DNA of 43,914 nt from assembly GCA_947459195.1 (NCBI GenBank), contig CANHCS010000011.1, forward strand, positions 1 to 43,914, given 5' to 3'. This DNA comes from Sphingobacteriaceae bacterium (GTDB lineage: Bacteria; Bacteroidota; Bacteroidia; Sphingobacteriales; Sphingobacteriaceae). Positions 9,702 through 18,692 of this stretch are shown here, in pieces; position 1 is the stretch's first letter, and each line of letters starts with the position of its first letter. The notes below the pieces were generated by a model. The model did not search any database and was not told the origin of the DNA. It saw nothing but the letters and a program-made list of their open reading frames with translations. The position numbers were made by a program, and so were the translations under genes.

Positions 9702-9753
9702 GGAGCTTTTATTGCTGTTATATTTATGTAAATTATCAACCTTAATACCTATC

Positions 9754-10548
9754 ATGAAATACAGCAAATTACTCCTCATCATTTTTTCAATCGCCAGCTT
9801 GGGTAGTTCGGCACAGACGCCCGTGGAAGAAAATCAAACAGCTCAAAAAATAGGGATACAATATTCTTTTATTCATTTTGACAAAAGGTTTAATGATCCC
9901 TGGCATTTAGCAACAGCGTCCTACAGTAGAAATTTAAAATCGGCATATCTAGGCCTAAACCTCAATTATGCCAACAGATTTCAGCAAAATGCAAGTGAAA
10001 TCGAATTAGAGACCTACCCGAAATTTAAAAAAGGGCTCTATGCCTATGTGGGTGGCGCTATGAAGTTAAACAGCAATCAATTATTTCCTGATTACCGCCT
10101 TGGAATCTCTATTTATAAATCATTACCAAATAAATTTGAGTTAGAAACAGGACTCAGACACCTGCAATTTAATGACATCACCAATGTTTGGGTATTGGGC
10201 TTCGGTAAATACGTGGGAAATTCATACCTCAATTTGAGGTCGTACTGGACCAATAATGAATCGAGGTTGAATGAGTCATTTATTTTTACAGCGAAATTTT
10301 ACCTAAGTGATGATCGCCACGACTATTGGTCGTTCAATGCCGGAACAGGTATCGCTTTCGACGACCGGACTCAAATAAACAATACTATTTATCAATTAAA
10401 TAGCTTTAGGGCTGGACTTGATTATTCGAAAAACATCAATCCAAAAACGATTGTGAAGGCCGGTTTCCAATGGATCAATGAAGAGTATCTGAATGATACT
10501 TTTGGCAATCAGTTTGGGTTTAATGCCGGTATTCAGCTCAAATTATAA
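9754..10548 (+). CDS. YaiO-like outer-membrane beta-barrel protein
   Basis: Signal peptide MKYSKLLLIIFSIASLGSSAQ followed by repeated amphipathic strands (IQYSFIHFDKRFNDPWHLATASYSRN..., AGLDYSKNINPKTIVKAGFQWINEEYLND); resembles the YaiO barrel family. ATG at 9754. Confidence 0.75.
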   Translation: MKYSKLLLIIFSIASLGSSAQTPVEENQTAQKIGIQYSFIHFDKRFNDPWHLATASYSRNLKSAYLGLNLNYANRFQQNASEIELETYPKFKKGLYAYVGGAMKLNSNQLFPDYRLGISIYKSLPNKFELETGLRHLQFNDITNVWVLGFGKYVGNSYLNLRSYWTNNESRLNESFIFTAKFYLSDDRHDYWSFNAGTGIAFDDRTQINNTIYQLNSFRAGLDYSKNINPKTIVKAGFQWINEEYLNDTFGNQFGFNAGIQLKL

Positions 10549-10555
10549 TCAAATT

Positions 10556-11968
10556 CTACCTGAAACCGTTCCTGTTCATTTTGCCCCAAGCCTTCTTCCC
10601 TATCAGGAAGTCAAAATTTCCTCTCATTTCCCAATAAAGGATTAATGGGTGATAAATAAAAGGCTCTAAGAAGGAGAGTAATGATAATTTGACCAGGTCT
10701 TTTCCGGAGGTATACTGCCTGAATGAGAGTTCCTCATAAAGAATGGTGAGGGTTGAGATGGCCAGCACAAAGCAGTAAACCATGACAAGCAGTATGATTG
10801 TGTAGGTCCAATTCACCAATCCAAAATAGATGAGTATACCTAATACAATAAGACCGATGAACTCAATTATTGGCCCCATCCATTCAACCAATAACCAATA
10901 GGGATAGCTGATTAAACCCAGTGTACCATATTTAGGATTGAAAAATAAGTCGCGGTGCATGATTAGAGATTCGAGGCAACCACGGCTCCATCTATTTCTT
11001 TGTCTACCTAAAATATTTAAATCGGATGGCGCTTCTGTCCAGCATAAAGGATCGGGCGTATAAACTACTTTGTAAGGAATTTTGTGTTTGTGCATGTATT
11101 TACGCATCCTCAACACCAATTCCATATCTTCTCCAACCGTTTTGGTGCTGTATCCACCACATTTAATCACGATATCTTTATCGAAAAGCCCCATAGCTCC
11201 CGAAACGATCAATAGACCATTAATGCGGCTCCAAGCCATACGACCCAGCAAAAAACCACGCAAATATTCCAAAACCTGAAAGCGTGATAACAAACTATTA
11301 GGCATGTGTACTTTAACCAAACGGCCGTGATTGATTTCACATGAATTGGCAATCCTGACCACCCCACCGGCGGCAATTACTTTAACTGGCTCATCCATAA
11401 ACGGTTTTACCAGTTTCAAAATAGCATCGGGATCAATGATACAGTCGGCATCAATGCAGAACAAGAGAGCGTTATGTGCAATATTTATTCCGGCATTCAA
11501 GGCATCGGCTTTCCCTCCATTTTCTTTATCTAACACAATTAAACGTTCTAATCCAGGGTTATTGGAGCGAAAAACACCTCTCACATCCTGGGTATCAATA
11601 CGTTTATTGATTGCATAGTTTTGCTTTTTAAGATCAAAAGCACGAATCAGTTCATCCAATGTACTATCAGAGCTTCCATCGTTTACCACAATCACCTCAT
11701 ATTTGTTGTAATGCAAAGAGAGTATTGAGCGTACATTGTCAACAATATTAGGGGCTTCATTATAGGCCGGTGCAATGATCGATACGCTGGGTGCAAATTC
11801 AGAAACGAGGATGCTACGGTAGTCGGTATTGCTATTTTTTCGGAGGTAAGTCCTCATCTCAAAAGCAGACAAAATAATGATCAATAAATAGGAAAGCATT
11901 ACCACCATTGCATAAACAAAGATGTAATGATTAAAAAATATCGCAATTGTATTAAGCATGGACTCCAT
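10556..11968 (-). CDS. Glycosyltransferase family 2, processive polysaccharide synthase-like membrane enzyme
   Basis: N-terminal TM, SVIAPAYNEAPNIVDNVRSIL, CIDADCIIDPDAI, KTVGEDMELVLRMR, QRNRWSRG (QxxRW), then C-terminal TM segments. Confidence 0.9.
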   Translation of the reverse strand: MESMLNTIAIFFNHYIFVYAMVVMLSYLLIIILSAFEMRTYLRKNSNTDYRSILVSEFAPSVSIIAPAYNEAPNIVDNVRSILSLHYNKYEVIVVNDGSSDSTLDELIRAFDLKKQNYAINKRIDTQDVRGVFRSNNPGLERLIVLDKENGGKADALNAGINIAHNALLFCIDADCIIDPDAILKLVKPFMDEPVKVIAAGGVVRIANSCEINHGRLVKVHMPNSLLSRFQVLEYLRGFLLGRMAWSRINGLLIVSGAMGLFDKDIVIKCGGYSTKTVGEDMELVLRMRKYMHKHKIPYKVVYTPDPLCWTEAPSDLNILGRQRNRWSRGCLESLIMHRDLFFNPKYGTLGLISYPYWLLVEWMGPIIEFIGLIVLGILIYFGLVNWTYTIILLVMVYCFVLAISTLTILYEELSFRQYTSGKDLVKLSLLSFLEPFIYHPLILYWEMRGNFDFLIGKKAWGKMNRNGFR

Positions 11969-13103
11969 GGTTCTTATTGTTTGTTTCGCCGAGTAATTGA
12001 TCTATGATTTGTAGATTCATTGGTTCGGCTTGTTGGTGATAATGTTTTAATAAATCGATGCCTTTTGCGCCATGTGCCAGCAAGGCTGCTGAGGCTTCGT
12101 AGGCGATTTCAAATTGAGGAGCGGCTGCGGCTTTCAACAAAAATTGTAATTGATTTCCAGAATTGATGCGGCCAAGGACTTTAAGAATAGGGGCCTGCAA
12201 TTCAACAGTTTGAGAATTGTAGCAATCCAGCAAAGCTGGTTCAGCACTGGATACCTCAAATTCACCTAAAATTTGGATACAATGTAATTTGATTTCGTTA
12301 TCTGGATGCTTAAGCAAATGAATGACCTTTTCTATCGCATCAAACTGTTGGAAATGGCGAATGAGTTTCAAGCACAACTCAATCACGGATTTGTTCTTAG
12401 AATTTAGCCAGGTAGAAAAATGTGGCAGCTCTTTAGGATGTATTTTACAAATAAGATCCATCAAAACCAGTTGATGCCAATCTTGTATGGGCTCCTTTAC
12501 ATCGGCTAAAAAATCGAATGAATGGGCTTTATTCAAAATAATATAGGCCGCCTGTGCCTCAATCCTAATATCAGATGAAGGGTTATTGAGGAATGTTTTA
12601 ACTAATGGCAAGAAATGTGTCAACTCCAATTGGGCAGTATCCACAATTCCTCTTATTTTGATCGGAGTTCTACTGCTCTTTAATTTATTTCGAACGATCT
12701 CATCTAAATGCAACTGCAAAAATAATTCTTTCAGTTTTTCGGATGCATGACCTGTGAAGTGATTTTGATAGTTTAAAATCTGCTGATACAGCATTCGTTT
12801 GATAAACCACCTATGAAGAGGTAATTTCCTGAAATTAGGTAGAGCTTTGCTCACAGGATCATATTCAAGATTATCATCTACTTCACTCACAAAAACATTG
12901 AGCAAGTCCATAATCTGCTCATTCCAATACCGATCTCTGGATCTAAAAAAAATAAAGACCAGACGTTTGGTGAGCAAGTAAATGTAAAAAAAGATCAATA
13001 GACCTAAACTAACCAGAGAGACTACAAGAGCAATCCGGATGTTCGTGGGCAAATCAATTATACCTAAATAGAATAAACTTGCATAATTAGAAATTATTTC
13101 CAT
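11952..13103 (-). CDS. HEAT-repeat protein with N-terminal TM helix
   Basis: TM segment (ALVVSLVSLGLLIFFYIYLL) and helical repeats (VIHLLKHPDNEIKLHCIQILGEFEVSSAEPALLDCYNSQTVELQAPILKVLGRI). Confidence 0.8.
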   Translation of the reverse strand: MEIISNYASLFYLGIIDLPTNIRIALVVSLVSLGLLIFFYIYLLTKRLVFIFFRSRDRYWNEQIMDLLNVFVSEVDDNLEYDPVSKALPNFRKLPLHRWFIKRMLYQQILNYQNHFTGHASEKLKELFLQLHLDEIVRNKLKSSRTPIKIRGIVDTAQLELTHFLPLVKTFLNNPSSDIRIEAQAAYIILNKAHSFDFLADVKEPIQDWHQLVLMDLICKIHPKELPHFSTWLNSKNKSVIELCLKLIRHFQQFDAIEKVIHLLKHPDNEIKLHCIQILGEFEVSSAEPALLDCYNSQTVELQAPILKVLGRINSGNQLQFLLKAAAAPQFEIAYEASAALLAHGAKGIDLLKHYHQQAEPMNLQIIDQLLGETNNKNHGVHA

Positions 13104-13486
13104 CAGACAGTTTTTTGTTTAATGTGTTTTTTAATTCTAACGATCAATTCAGGCAAATTGAAAGGTTTTGCGATGAAATCATCGGCTCCAAGGGCAAAGG
13201 CCTCCAATATCACGTTTTCCAGACCATTGGCCGACAAAACAATCACCGAAGTATCTTTGGTGAGCGGATCTGATTTAATTTTGTGCGTAATCTCAAGGCC
13301 ACCTACATAGGGCAGCATTACATCGACCAAGATAAGTTCAAAACGATGTTGGGGAATTAATTCCAAGGCTTCGCCACCATCTTTGGCTAAGTATACTTCG
13401 TAGCCTTCTTTCTTTAACCTAAATTCAAGTACTTTTCTAATTAGTTCTTCATCTTCGATTACTAAGATTTTGCAGGGTGATTCCAT
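13103..13486 (-). CDS. Response regulator, receiver domain only
   Basis: VIEDEE acidic pocket, ILVDVMLP phosphoacceptor, VIVLSAN, AKPFNLPEL; 127 aa with no output domain. Confidence 0.93.
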   Translation of the reverse strand: MESPCKILVIEDEELIRKVLEFRLKKEGYEVYLAKDGGEALELIPQHRFELILVDVMLPYVGGLEITHKIKSDPLTKDTSVIVLSANGLENVILEAFALGADDFIAKPFNLPELIVRIKKHIKQKTV

Positions 13487-13724
13487 AGATGTGTCATTTT
13501 TCGTAGGGTGTAGTGATGTAGTAAGTTTAAAAAACCTATTGCTTAAACCTATTAAAACAATATATATTTTAACAGTACAAGAAGTATTCCAAATTTAATT
13601 AGTAGGCAAAATACAACAAAAAATTAATGAATTTAAGATAAATCGTTTCGACTATACTTCAATAAATTATTGATCTTAGGAGATTGTTTTTTCACAAAAA
13701 GGCAGAATTATCCAAGGGCATCTT

Positions 13725-13732
13725 TATATTTG
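13725..13732 (+). promoter_or_regulatory. Putative -7 promoter element TATATTTG for the tRNA-Leu pair
   Basis: TATATTTG ending 12 nt upstream of the first tRNA. Confidence 0.6.
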
Positions 13733-13744
13733 CACTCCCTAGTG

Positions 13745-13828
13745 GCCCAGGTGGCGAAATTGGTAAACGTTGCGGTCTCAGAAGCCGTTGCCGTAATAGG
13801 CTTGAGAGTTCGAGTCTCTCCCTGGGCA
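13745..13828 (+). tRNA. tRNA-Leu, anticodon CAG
   Basis: GCCCAGG/CCTGGGC acceptor pairing, D-loop AAATTGGTAAAC, anticodon stem-loop GCGGT-CTCAGAA-GCCGT, long variable arm, AGAG-TTCGAGT-CTCT T-arm. CCA not encoded. Confidence 0.95.
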
Positions 13829-13850
13829 CAAGTTCTTTATAAATTAGATT

Positions 13851-13934
13851 GCCCGGGTGGCGAAATTGGTAGACGCACCATCTTGAGGGGGTGGCGTTCG
13901 TAAGGACGTACGAGTTCGAATCTCGTTCCGGGCA
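13851..13934 (+). tRNA. tRNA-Leu, anticodon GAG
   Basis: GCCCGGG/TCCGGGC acceptor pairing, AAATTGGTAGACGC D-arm, anticodon stem-loop CCATC-TTGAGGG-GGTGG, long variable arm, GTTCGAATC T-loop. CCA not encoded. Confidence 0.95.
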
Positions 13935-13938
13935 CTTT

Positions 13939-14700
13939 TCAGATCTCCAGGATCAGACCATCATGAGCCAAGTAAATTCCTTCAGGCAGGCTTGAAGCAA
14001 TTTCCTCATGTTTCCCCAATTTGTGGCTGATATGGGTAAAGTAAGTTTTTTTAGCTCCTATTTCAGCTGCAAAAGCCAAGGCTTCTTCTAAAGTAAAATG
14101 AGAAATATGCGCTCCTTTCTGCAAAGCATTGATCACCAGAATCTCTGTTCCTTTTATCTTTTGTTTTTCGTCTTCTGTCACAGTTTTAGCATCGGTAATG
14201 TAGGTAAAATCGCCAATTCTAAACCCTAACACAGGCATCTTGTAGTGCATTACTTCAATAGGAGTAAAAGGTACACCTGCCACTTCAAAAGGATGTTTAT
14301 CGATATCAAAAAGATTAATTTGAGGAATCCCGGGATATTGATCACCCGAAAAAATATAAGCGAACTCCCGTTTTAAAGCCTGCTGTACCCTGGTGTGTGC
14401 ATAAATGTCGATCGCTGCACCTTGTTTGTAATTAAAAGCCCTGATATCATCCATACCAGCAATATGATCCTTATGCTCGTGGGTCAGCACCAAAGCATCC
14501 AGCTGCATTACCCCCGCTCTCAACATCTGATAGCGAAAATCCGGACCTGAATCAATCACAATGGATTTACTATCCACCTCGATCCATACCGAACTGCGCA
14601 ATCTGCGGTCACGAGGATCTGCTGAAATACAAACATCGCATTCACAAGCAATTACAGGGATACCCTGAGAAGTTCCGGAACCTAAGAAAGTGACTTTCAC
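13939..14700 (-). CDS. MBL-fold metallo-hydrolase (PhnP-like)
   Basis: VTFLGSGTSQGIPVIACECDVC, LTHEHKDHIAGMDD, ITDAKTV, YFTHISHKLG. Confidence 0.9.
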   Translation of the reverse strand: MKVTFLGSGTSQGIPVIACECDVCISADPRDRRLRSSVWIEVDSKSIVIDSGPDFRYQMLRAGVMQLDALVLTHEHKDHIAGMDDIRAFNYKQGAAIDIYAHTRVQQALKREFAYIFSGDQYPGIPQINLFDIDKHPFEVAGVPFTPIEVMHYKMPVLGFRIGDFTYITDAKTVTEDEKQKIKGTEILVINALQKGAHISHFTLEEALAFAAEIGAKKTYFTHISHKLGKHEEIASSLPEGIYLAHDGLILEI

Positions 14701-14972
14701 AGTTTTAAATTGGTTTGTTTCAGCGTAAGTAGCAATTGCTTTTGTTTATCATCTAATAATTCAGATGAAATATCTAAAATAGCAAGTAGCTCGGTCAAAC
14801 CCTGAATTTTGTTCTCCAGGTTCGAAAATTTATTGACTACCACCACCCTGCTGTTTTCCAGTACGCAGGCCCCGGTTTTGAAATTCCCTTTTTCATACCT
14901 CAGCTTATAACCAGCCGATTTAAGAATCGACTCGAGCTTTTCGAGGGTATGATTGGTATTGCTAAGGCTCAT
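14697..14972 (-). CDS. Conserved-looking hypothetical protein (91 aa)
   Basis: ORF overlapping the MBL gene start by 4 nt (ATGA-type coupling); no family assigned. Confidence 0.75.
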   Translation of the reverse strand: MSLSNTNHTLEKLESILKSAGYKLRYEKGNFKTGACVLENSRVVVVNKFSNLENKIQGLTELLAILDISSELLDDKQKQLLLTLKQTNLKL

Positions 14973-15030
14973 TGCCTCAAAAATAATTAAATCAACAAAA
15001 TAAAATCCTTGTTTAATAGTTTTAATACCG

Positions 15031-15432
15031 ATGGATATAGCGACACCTGATTTCGACTGGCAGGAAGAATGGGAAAAAGCGGCTGGGGCTGAGTATCAAT
15101 ATTTCAGCTTGTATACCGACCTGCAATTGCAATTAACGCTACAAGATCAGGTTTTTGGCAGCCATTACCGAATTTGGGATGTGATCATGGATCGCGGTAG
15201 CAAGCAATTGATTTGGCCACTGTTTGTGGCTTTAAAAAACTTGACTGGTACAGCTTATTTCCACGACCGGCATCATTGTATTGACGCCATCTTTCATTTA
15301 GCTGGGATAAAGAATCAGGCTTTGAGAAAAAGATTGTTGGGACCTAGTAATGAATTCGACCCACTGCTTTTTAAGATGGCGATGGCAGAACTGGAACAGA
15401 AAATCAAGAATAAATTAGCGAAGATCCACTAA
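15031..15432 (+). CDS. Hypothetical protein (133 aa)
   Basis: ORF with ATG start and coding-like composition; tail overlaps lolA antiparallel by 18 nt. Confidence 0.65.
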   Translation: MDIATPDFDWQEEWEKAAGAEYQYFSLYTDLQLQLTLQDQVFGSHYRIWDVIMDRGSKQLIWPLFVALKNLTGTAYFHDRHHCIDAIFHLAGIKNQALRKRLLGPSNEFDPLLFKMAMAELEQKIKNKLAKIH

Positions 15433-16068
15433 TTCAACACCAGGATATTTCTTCAGATCAAAAGCAAAAAAGGTTTCAGGAACCTTCACGTTGGGCGTAA
15501 ATATCTTTACGTTGTAAGTGTAGCGATTCCCGTTTTTATCAAAAATAACCGCCTGCGTGATTTGCTTATTCAACTTATCTACCTGGAGCTTTACCTTAAA
15601 ATATGATTTTTTTCCGTCTATTGGTGTGAGTTCAATATTGTGTAGCAAGCGACCGGTCTTGGAGCGGGTATCGCCAGCAAAAAGATATTTAAACCCTTTC
15701 TCGTAGATGGTAAAAATACGGCTTGGATTCATAGCATCAGAAGAATTGTCCACCTCACTTAGTTGCACTTCTTTGTCTGCTTTTAAAAAGGTCCACTGAT
15801 TTTTTCCATCACTGATCAACTCTTGGGCTTTTAAAATTACCTTAAATTTATTGAGCTTGGTTTTGGTATAAAGCGTACCGGTTTGAGTTTCCTTAATTTT
15901 TGCCTGCGGATTATCGAGCGTAAAACTAAACTCCGTTTTAATTACATCGTAAGAACGATATTTTTTACTCACTTCTGCCAATATCAATTTAGCTTTTTCT
16001 TCTGTTTGTGCCATCAAAGCGACAGCATTCAACATCAGCACACTCAATATGAAACGTAATTTTTTCAT
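15415..16068 (-). CDS. lolA: Outer-membrane lipoprotein carrier protein LolA
   Basis: Signal peptide; ILAEVSKKYRSYDVIKTEFSFTLDNPQAKIKETQTGTLYTKTKLNKFKV resembles Bacteroidota LolA; adjacent to ftsK. Confidence 0.85.
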   Translation of the reverse strand: MKKLRFILSVLMLNAVALMAQTEEKAKLILAEVSKKYRSYDVIKTEFSFTLDNPQAKIKETQTGTLYTKTKLNKFKVILKAQELISDGKNQWTFLKADKEVQLSEVDNSSDAMNPSRIFTIYEKGFKYLFAGDTRSKTGRLLHNIELTPIDGKKSYFKVKLQVDKLNKQITQAVIFDKNGNRYTYNVKIFTPNVKVPETFFAFDLKKYPGVELVDLR

Positions 16069-16080
16069 GTTTACAATTTA

Positions 16081-18585
16081 CTAATTTTTACCGTTAAAGG
16101 ATTCTAAAAACTGCTCTAGGGCGTATTCATCCGGGAATAAGACTTCACGTGCCTTACTGCCCTCAAAAGGTCCCACAATCCCCGCTCCTTCTAATTGATC
16201 AATGATTCTTCCGGCTCTGTTATAACCTAATTTCAGCTTACGCTGGATGAGTGAGGTAGAACCTTGCTGGTGCATCACCACCAGACGTGCCGCATCTTCA
16301 AAAAGCGGATCACGATCATCCGGATCAAAATCCTTCGAGCCTTCGCCGTGCTCATCAACATATTCAGGCAACATCCAGGCCGAATCGTATCCTTTCTGTG
16401 AGCCAATGAAGTCAGAAACACGTTCTACTTCTGGCGTATCCACAAAAGCACACTGTATCCGGATCAAGTCGCTACTGGTTGATAAAAGCATATCACCACG
16501 ACCAATCAGCTGATCGGCACCACCTGAATCTAAAATGGTACGTGAATCGATCTTAGACAACACCCTGAAAGCCAAACGAGCCGGGAAATTCGCTTTAATG
16601 GTTCCGGTAATGATGTTTACAGAAGGCCGCTGCGTAGCAATGACCAAGTGAATACCTACTGCCCGAGCCAATTGAGCCAATCGAGCAATTGGCGCCTCTA
16701 CTTCTTTTCCGGCAGTCATCATTAAATCGGCAAATTCATCCACAATCAACACAATGAAAGGTAAGAAACGGTGACCTTCTTCGGGATTGAGTTTACGATT
16801 GATGAATTTTTGGTTGTATTCTTTCAGATTCCTTACCTGTGCATTTTTCAATAAATCGTATCGCTGATCCATTTCTATACACAAGGAATTCAAGGTATTA
16901 ATTACTTTTTTGGTATCGGTGATGATGGCATCTTCTTCTCCTGGTAGTTTGGCAAGGAAATGACGCTCAATCTTCCTGAACAAGGTCAATTCTACTTTTT
17001 TAGGATCGACCAAGACAAATTTAAGCTGCGAAGGATGCATTTTATACAACAAAGAAGCCAGGATACAATTGATCCCGACCGATTTGCCCTGACCGGTAGC
17101 ACCTGCCACCAATAAGTGTGGCATTTTGGCTAAATCGGCGATATAAACTTCATTTGAGATGGTTTTACCCAAAGCAATGGGCAATTCCATGGTGGTGTTT
17201 TGGAACTTTTCGGTACCCAAAACAGAACGCATGGAAACCATCTCCGGATTTTGGTTGGGCACCTCAATACCAATGGTTCCCTTGCCCGGCATAGGCGCAA
17301 TGATACGGATACCCAAAGCAGCCAAACTAAGCGCAATGTCATCCTCCAAATTTTTGATCTTTGAAATACGCACTCCCGGAGCCGGAATGATCTCGTACAA
17401 GGTTACAGTTGGTCCAATAGTTGCCTTAATTTTGTCGATCTCAATGTTATAGTGATTAAGCGTTTCAACAATTTTATTTTTATTGGCTTCTAATTCTTCG
17501 GCATTTACCGAAATTTTATTGGAACCATAATTTTCCAATAGGTCTAAAGGCGGATGCTTGTATTGAGATAGATCTAATTTCGGATCGTAGGTGCCAAATT
17601 GTTGCACCAATTCATCTGCCTTTGCTTCTTCTTCCCCTTTCTCAATACTCATCTCCGGCCCCGAGGCAGACTCGTTCGCCATGATCAGTTCCGGTTCGGG
17701 TAAATCATCCATTGCTGGCTCGTCATCGGCAGTTTCCATGCGTTTGTCTTCTGCTTCTAATTCTTCCTGGAAACGATTATTGAGTGGAAATTCAACCGGC
17801 TCAGAAATAACTTCCTCTACGATTTCATCGGGACCAGTTTCGGGTACCACATATTTTGGAGAGCGTTCAGGCAGTTTAAAATCAAAATTATAAGCGATGG
17901 TGAGGGCAGTTAACCCGGTGAAGGCCAATAATCCAAAGGTACCGGCATTACCAATCTGAGCCATGAGCATTCGGTTTGCCCAAAATCCAAATTCACCTTC
18001 TAAAAAATGAGGGAAATCACTAAAAAACCCATGAAAAAAGGCTAAAGACAGAGAGGAGAACAGGAGTAGAAAGAAGGAATATCCGAGGCTTTTGCCTAAA
18101 TGAAAGAGTTGTACTTTAAATAGTAATCGATAACCTAAAATGAAGAATACCGCTATGAAGATAAAGGATGCAATGCCAAACCACTCATAAATAAACTGAT
18201 GAGAGAGTAAAGCCCCAAACTTACCTAACCAATTTTGCACTACCCCCGATGAACCTGGGTTGAGCTGTCCTAATTCTTTTTGAGTTTTGAGCAAATTCGA
18301 CCAACCGCCGTTAGCGTCGATCACATAGCTTTGATCATCTTGCCAAGTAAATAAATAAGCCGTAAAGGCCACCAGGAAGTAAAGTGAAAGCAACAGCATG
18401 AACAAGCCAAGTATTTTCACCAATCTGCCACCGGCCAAATCGAACTTTGGCATTTGCTCTGTGGAAGCAGAAGTTGATCTGCTGCGTGTTTTTGGCCTTG
18501 TTACAATGGGATCTTGCTCCTCAGTGTCGAGGGGCATATTGCGTAAAGTATTACTTCTTCTAAATTGGTTTCCTTTGAGGGGCAT
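16081..18585 (-). CDS. ftsK: DNA translocase FtsK/SpoIIIE
   Basis: N-terminal TM helices, acidic linker, Walker A LLVAGATGQGKSVGIN, LIVDEFADLMM, ARLAQLARAVGIHLVIATQRPSVNIITG, C-terminal gamma winged helix. Confidence 0.96.
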   Translation of the reverse strand: MPLKGNQFRRSNTLRNMPLDTEEQDPIVTRPKTRSRSTSASTEQMPKFDLAGGRLVKILGLFMLLLSLYFLVAFTAYLFTWQDDQSYVIDANGGWSNLLKTQKELGQLNPGSSGVVQNWLGKFGALLSHQFIYEWFGIASFIFIAVFFILGYRLLFKVQLFHLGKSLGYSFFLLLFSSLSLAFFHGFFSDFPHFLEGEFGFWANRMLMAQIGNAGTFGLLAFTGLTALTIAYNFDFKLPERSPKYVVPETGPDEIVEEVISEPVEFPLNNRFQEELEAEDKRMETADDEPAMDDLPEPELIMANESASGPEMSIEKGEEEAKADELVQQFGTYDPKLDLSQYKHPPLDLLENYGSNKISVNAEELEANKNKIVETLNHYNIEIDKIKATIGPTVTLYEIIPAPGVRISKIKNLEDDIALSLAALGIRIIAPMPGKGTIGIEVPNQNPEMVSMRSVLGTEKFQNTTMELPIALGKTISNEVYIADLAKMPHLLVAGATGQGKSVGINCILASLLYKMHPSQLKFVLVDPKKVELTLFRKIERHFLAKLPGEEDAIITDTKKVINTLNSLCIEMDQRYDLLKNAQVRNLKEYNQKFINRKLNPEEGHRFLPFIVLIVDEFADLMMTAGKEVEAPIARLAQLARAVGIHLVIATQRPSVNIITGTIKANFPARLAFRVLSKIDSRTILDSGGADQLIGRGDMLLSTSSDLIRIQCAFVDTPEVERVSDFIGSQKGYDSAWMLPEYVDEHGEGSKDFDPDDRDPLFEDAARLVVMHQQGSTSLIQRKLKLGYNRAGRIIDQLEGAGIVGPFEGSKAREVLFPDEYALEQFLESFNGKN

Positions 18586-18603
18586 TATTCAGCTTCTTCG
18601 TTA

Positions 18604-18611
18604 CAAATATA
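18604..18611 (-). promoter_or_regulatory. Putative -7 promoter element TATATTTG for ftsK
   Basis: Minus strand TATATTTG 18 nt upstream of the ftsK ATG. Confidence 0.5.
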
Positions 18612-18692
18612 TAAAATAAGACCTTTGTGATGATATCTTAAATTGGGTTTAAAAAATTATACTGTATCTTTAATTGACAATGCAAATTTAGC

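Noticed and set aside
13670-13903. ORF-track plus-strand 77-aa ORF across 13670-13903
   Set aside because: It overlaps both tRNA-Leu genes; the sequence is explained by tRNA structure, not coding.
13745-13934. tRNA pair as a possible integration site for a mobile element
   Set aside because: No integrase, attachment-site duplication or atypical genes flank the tRNAs in this window.
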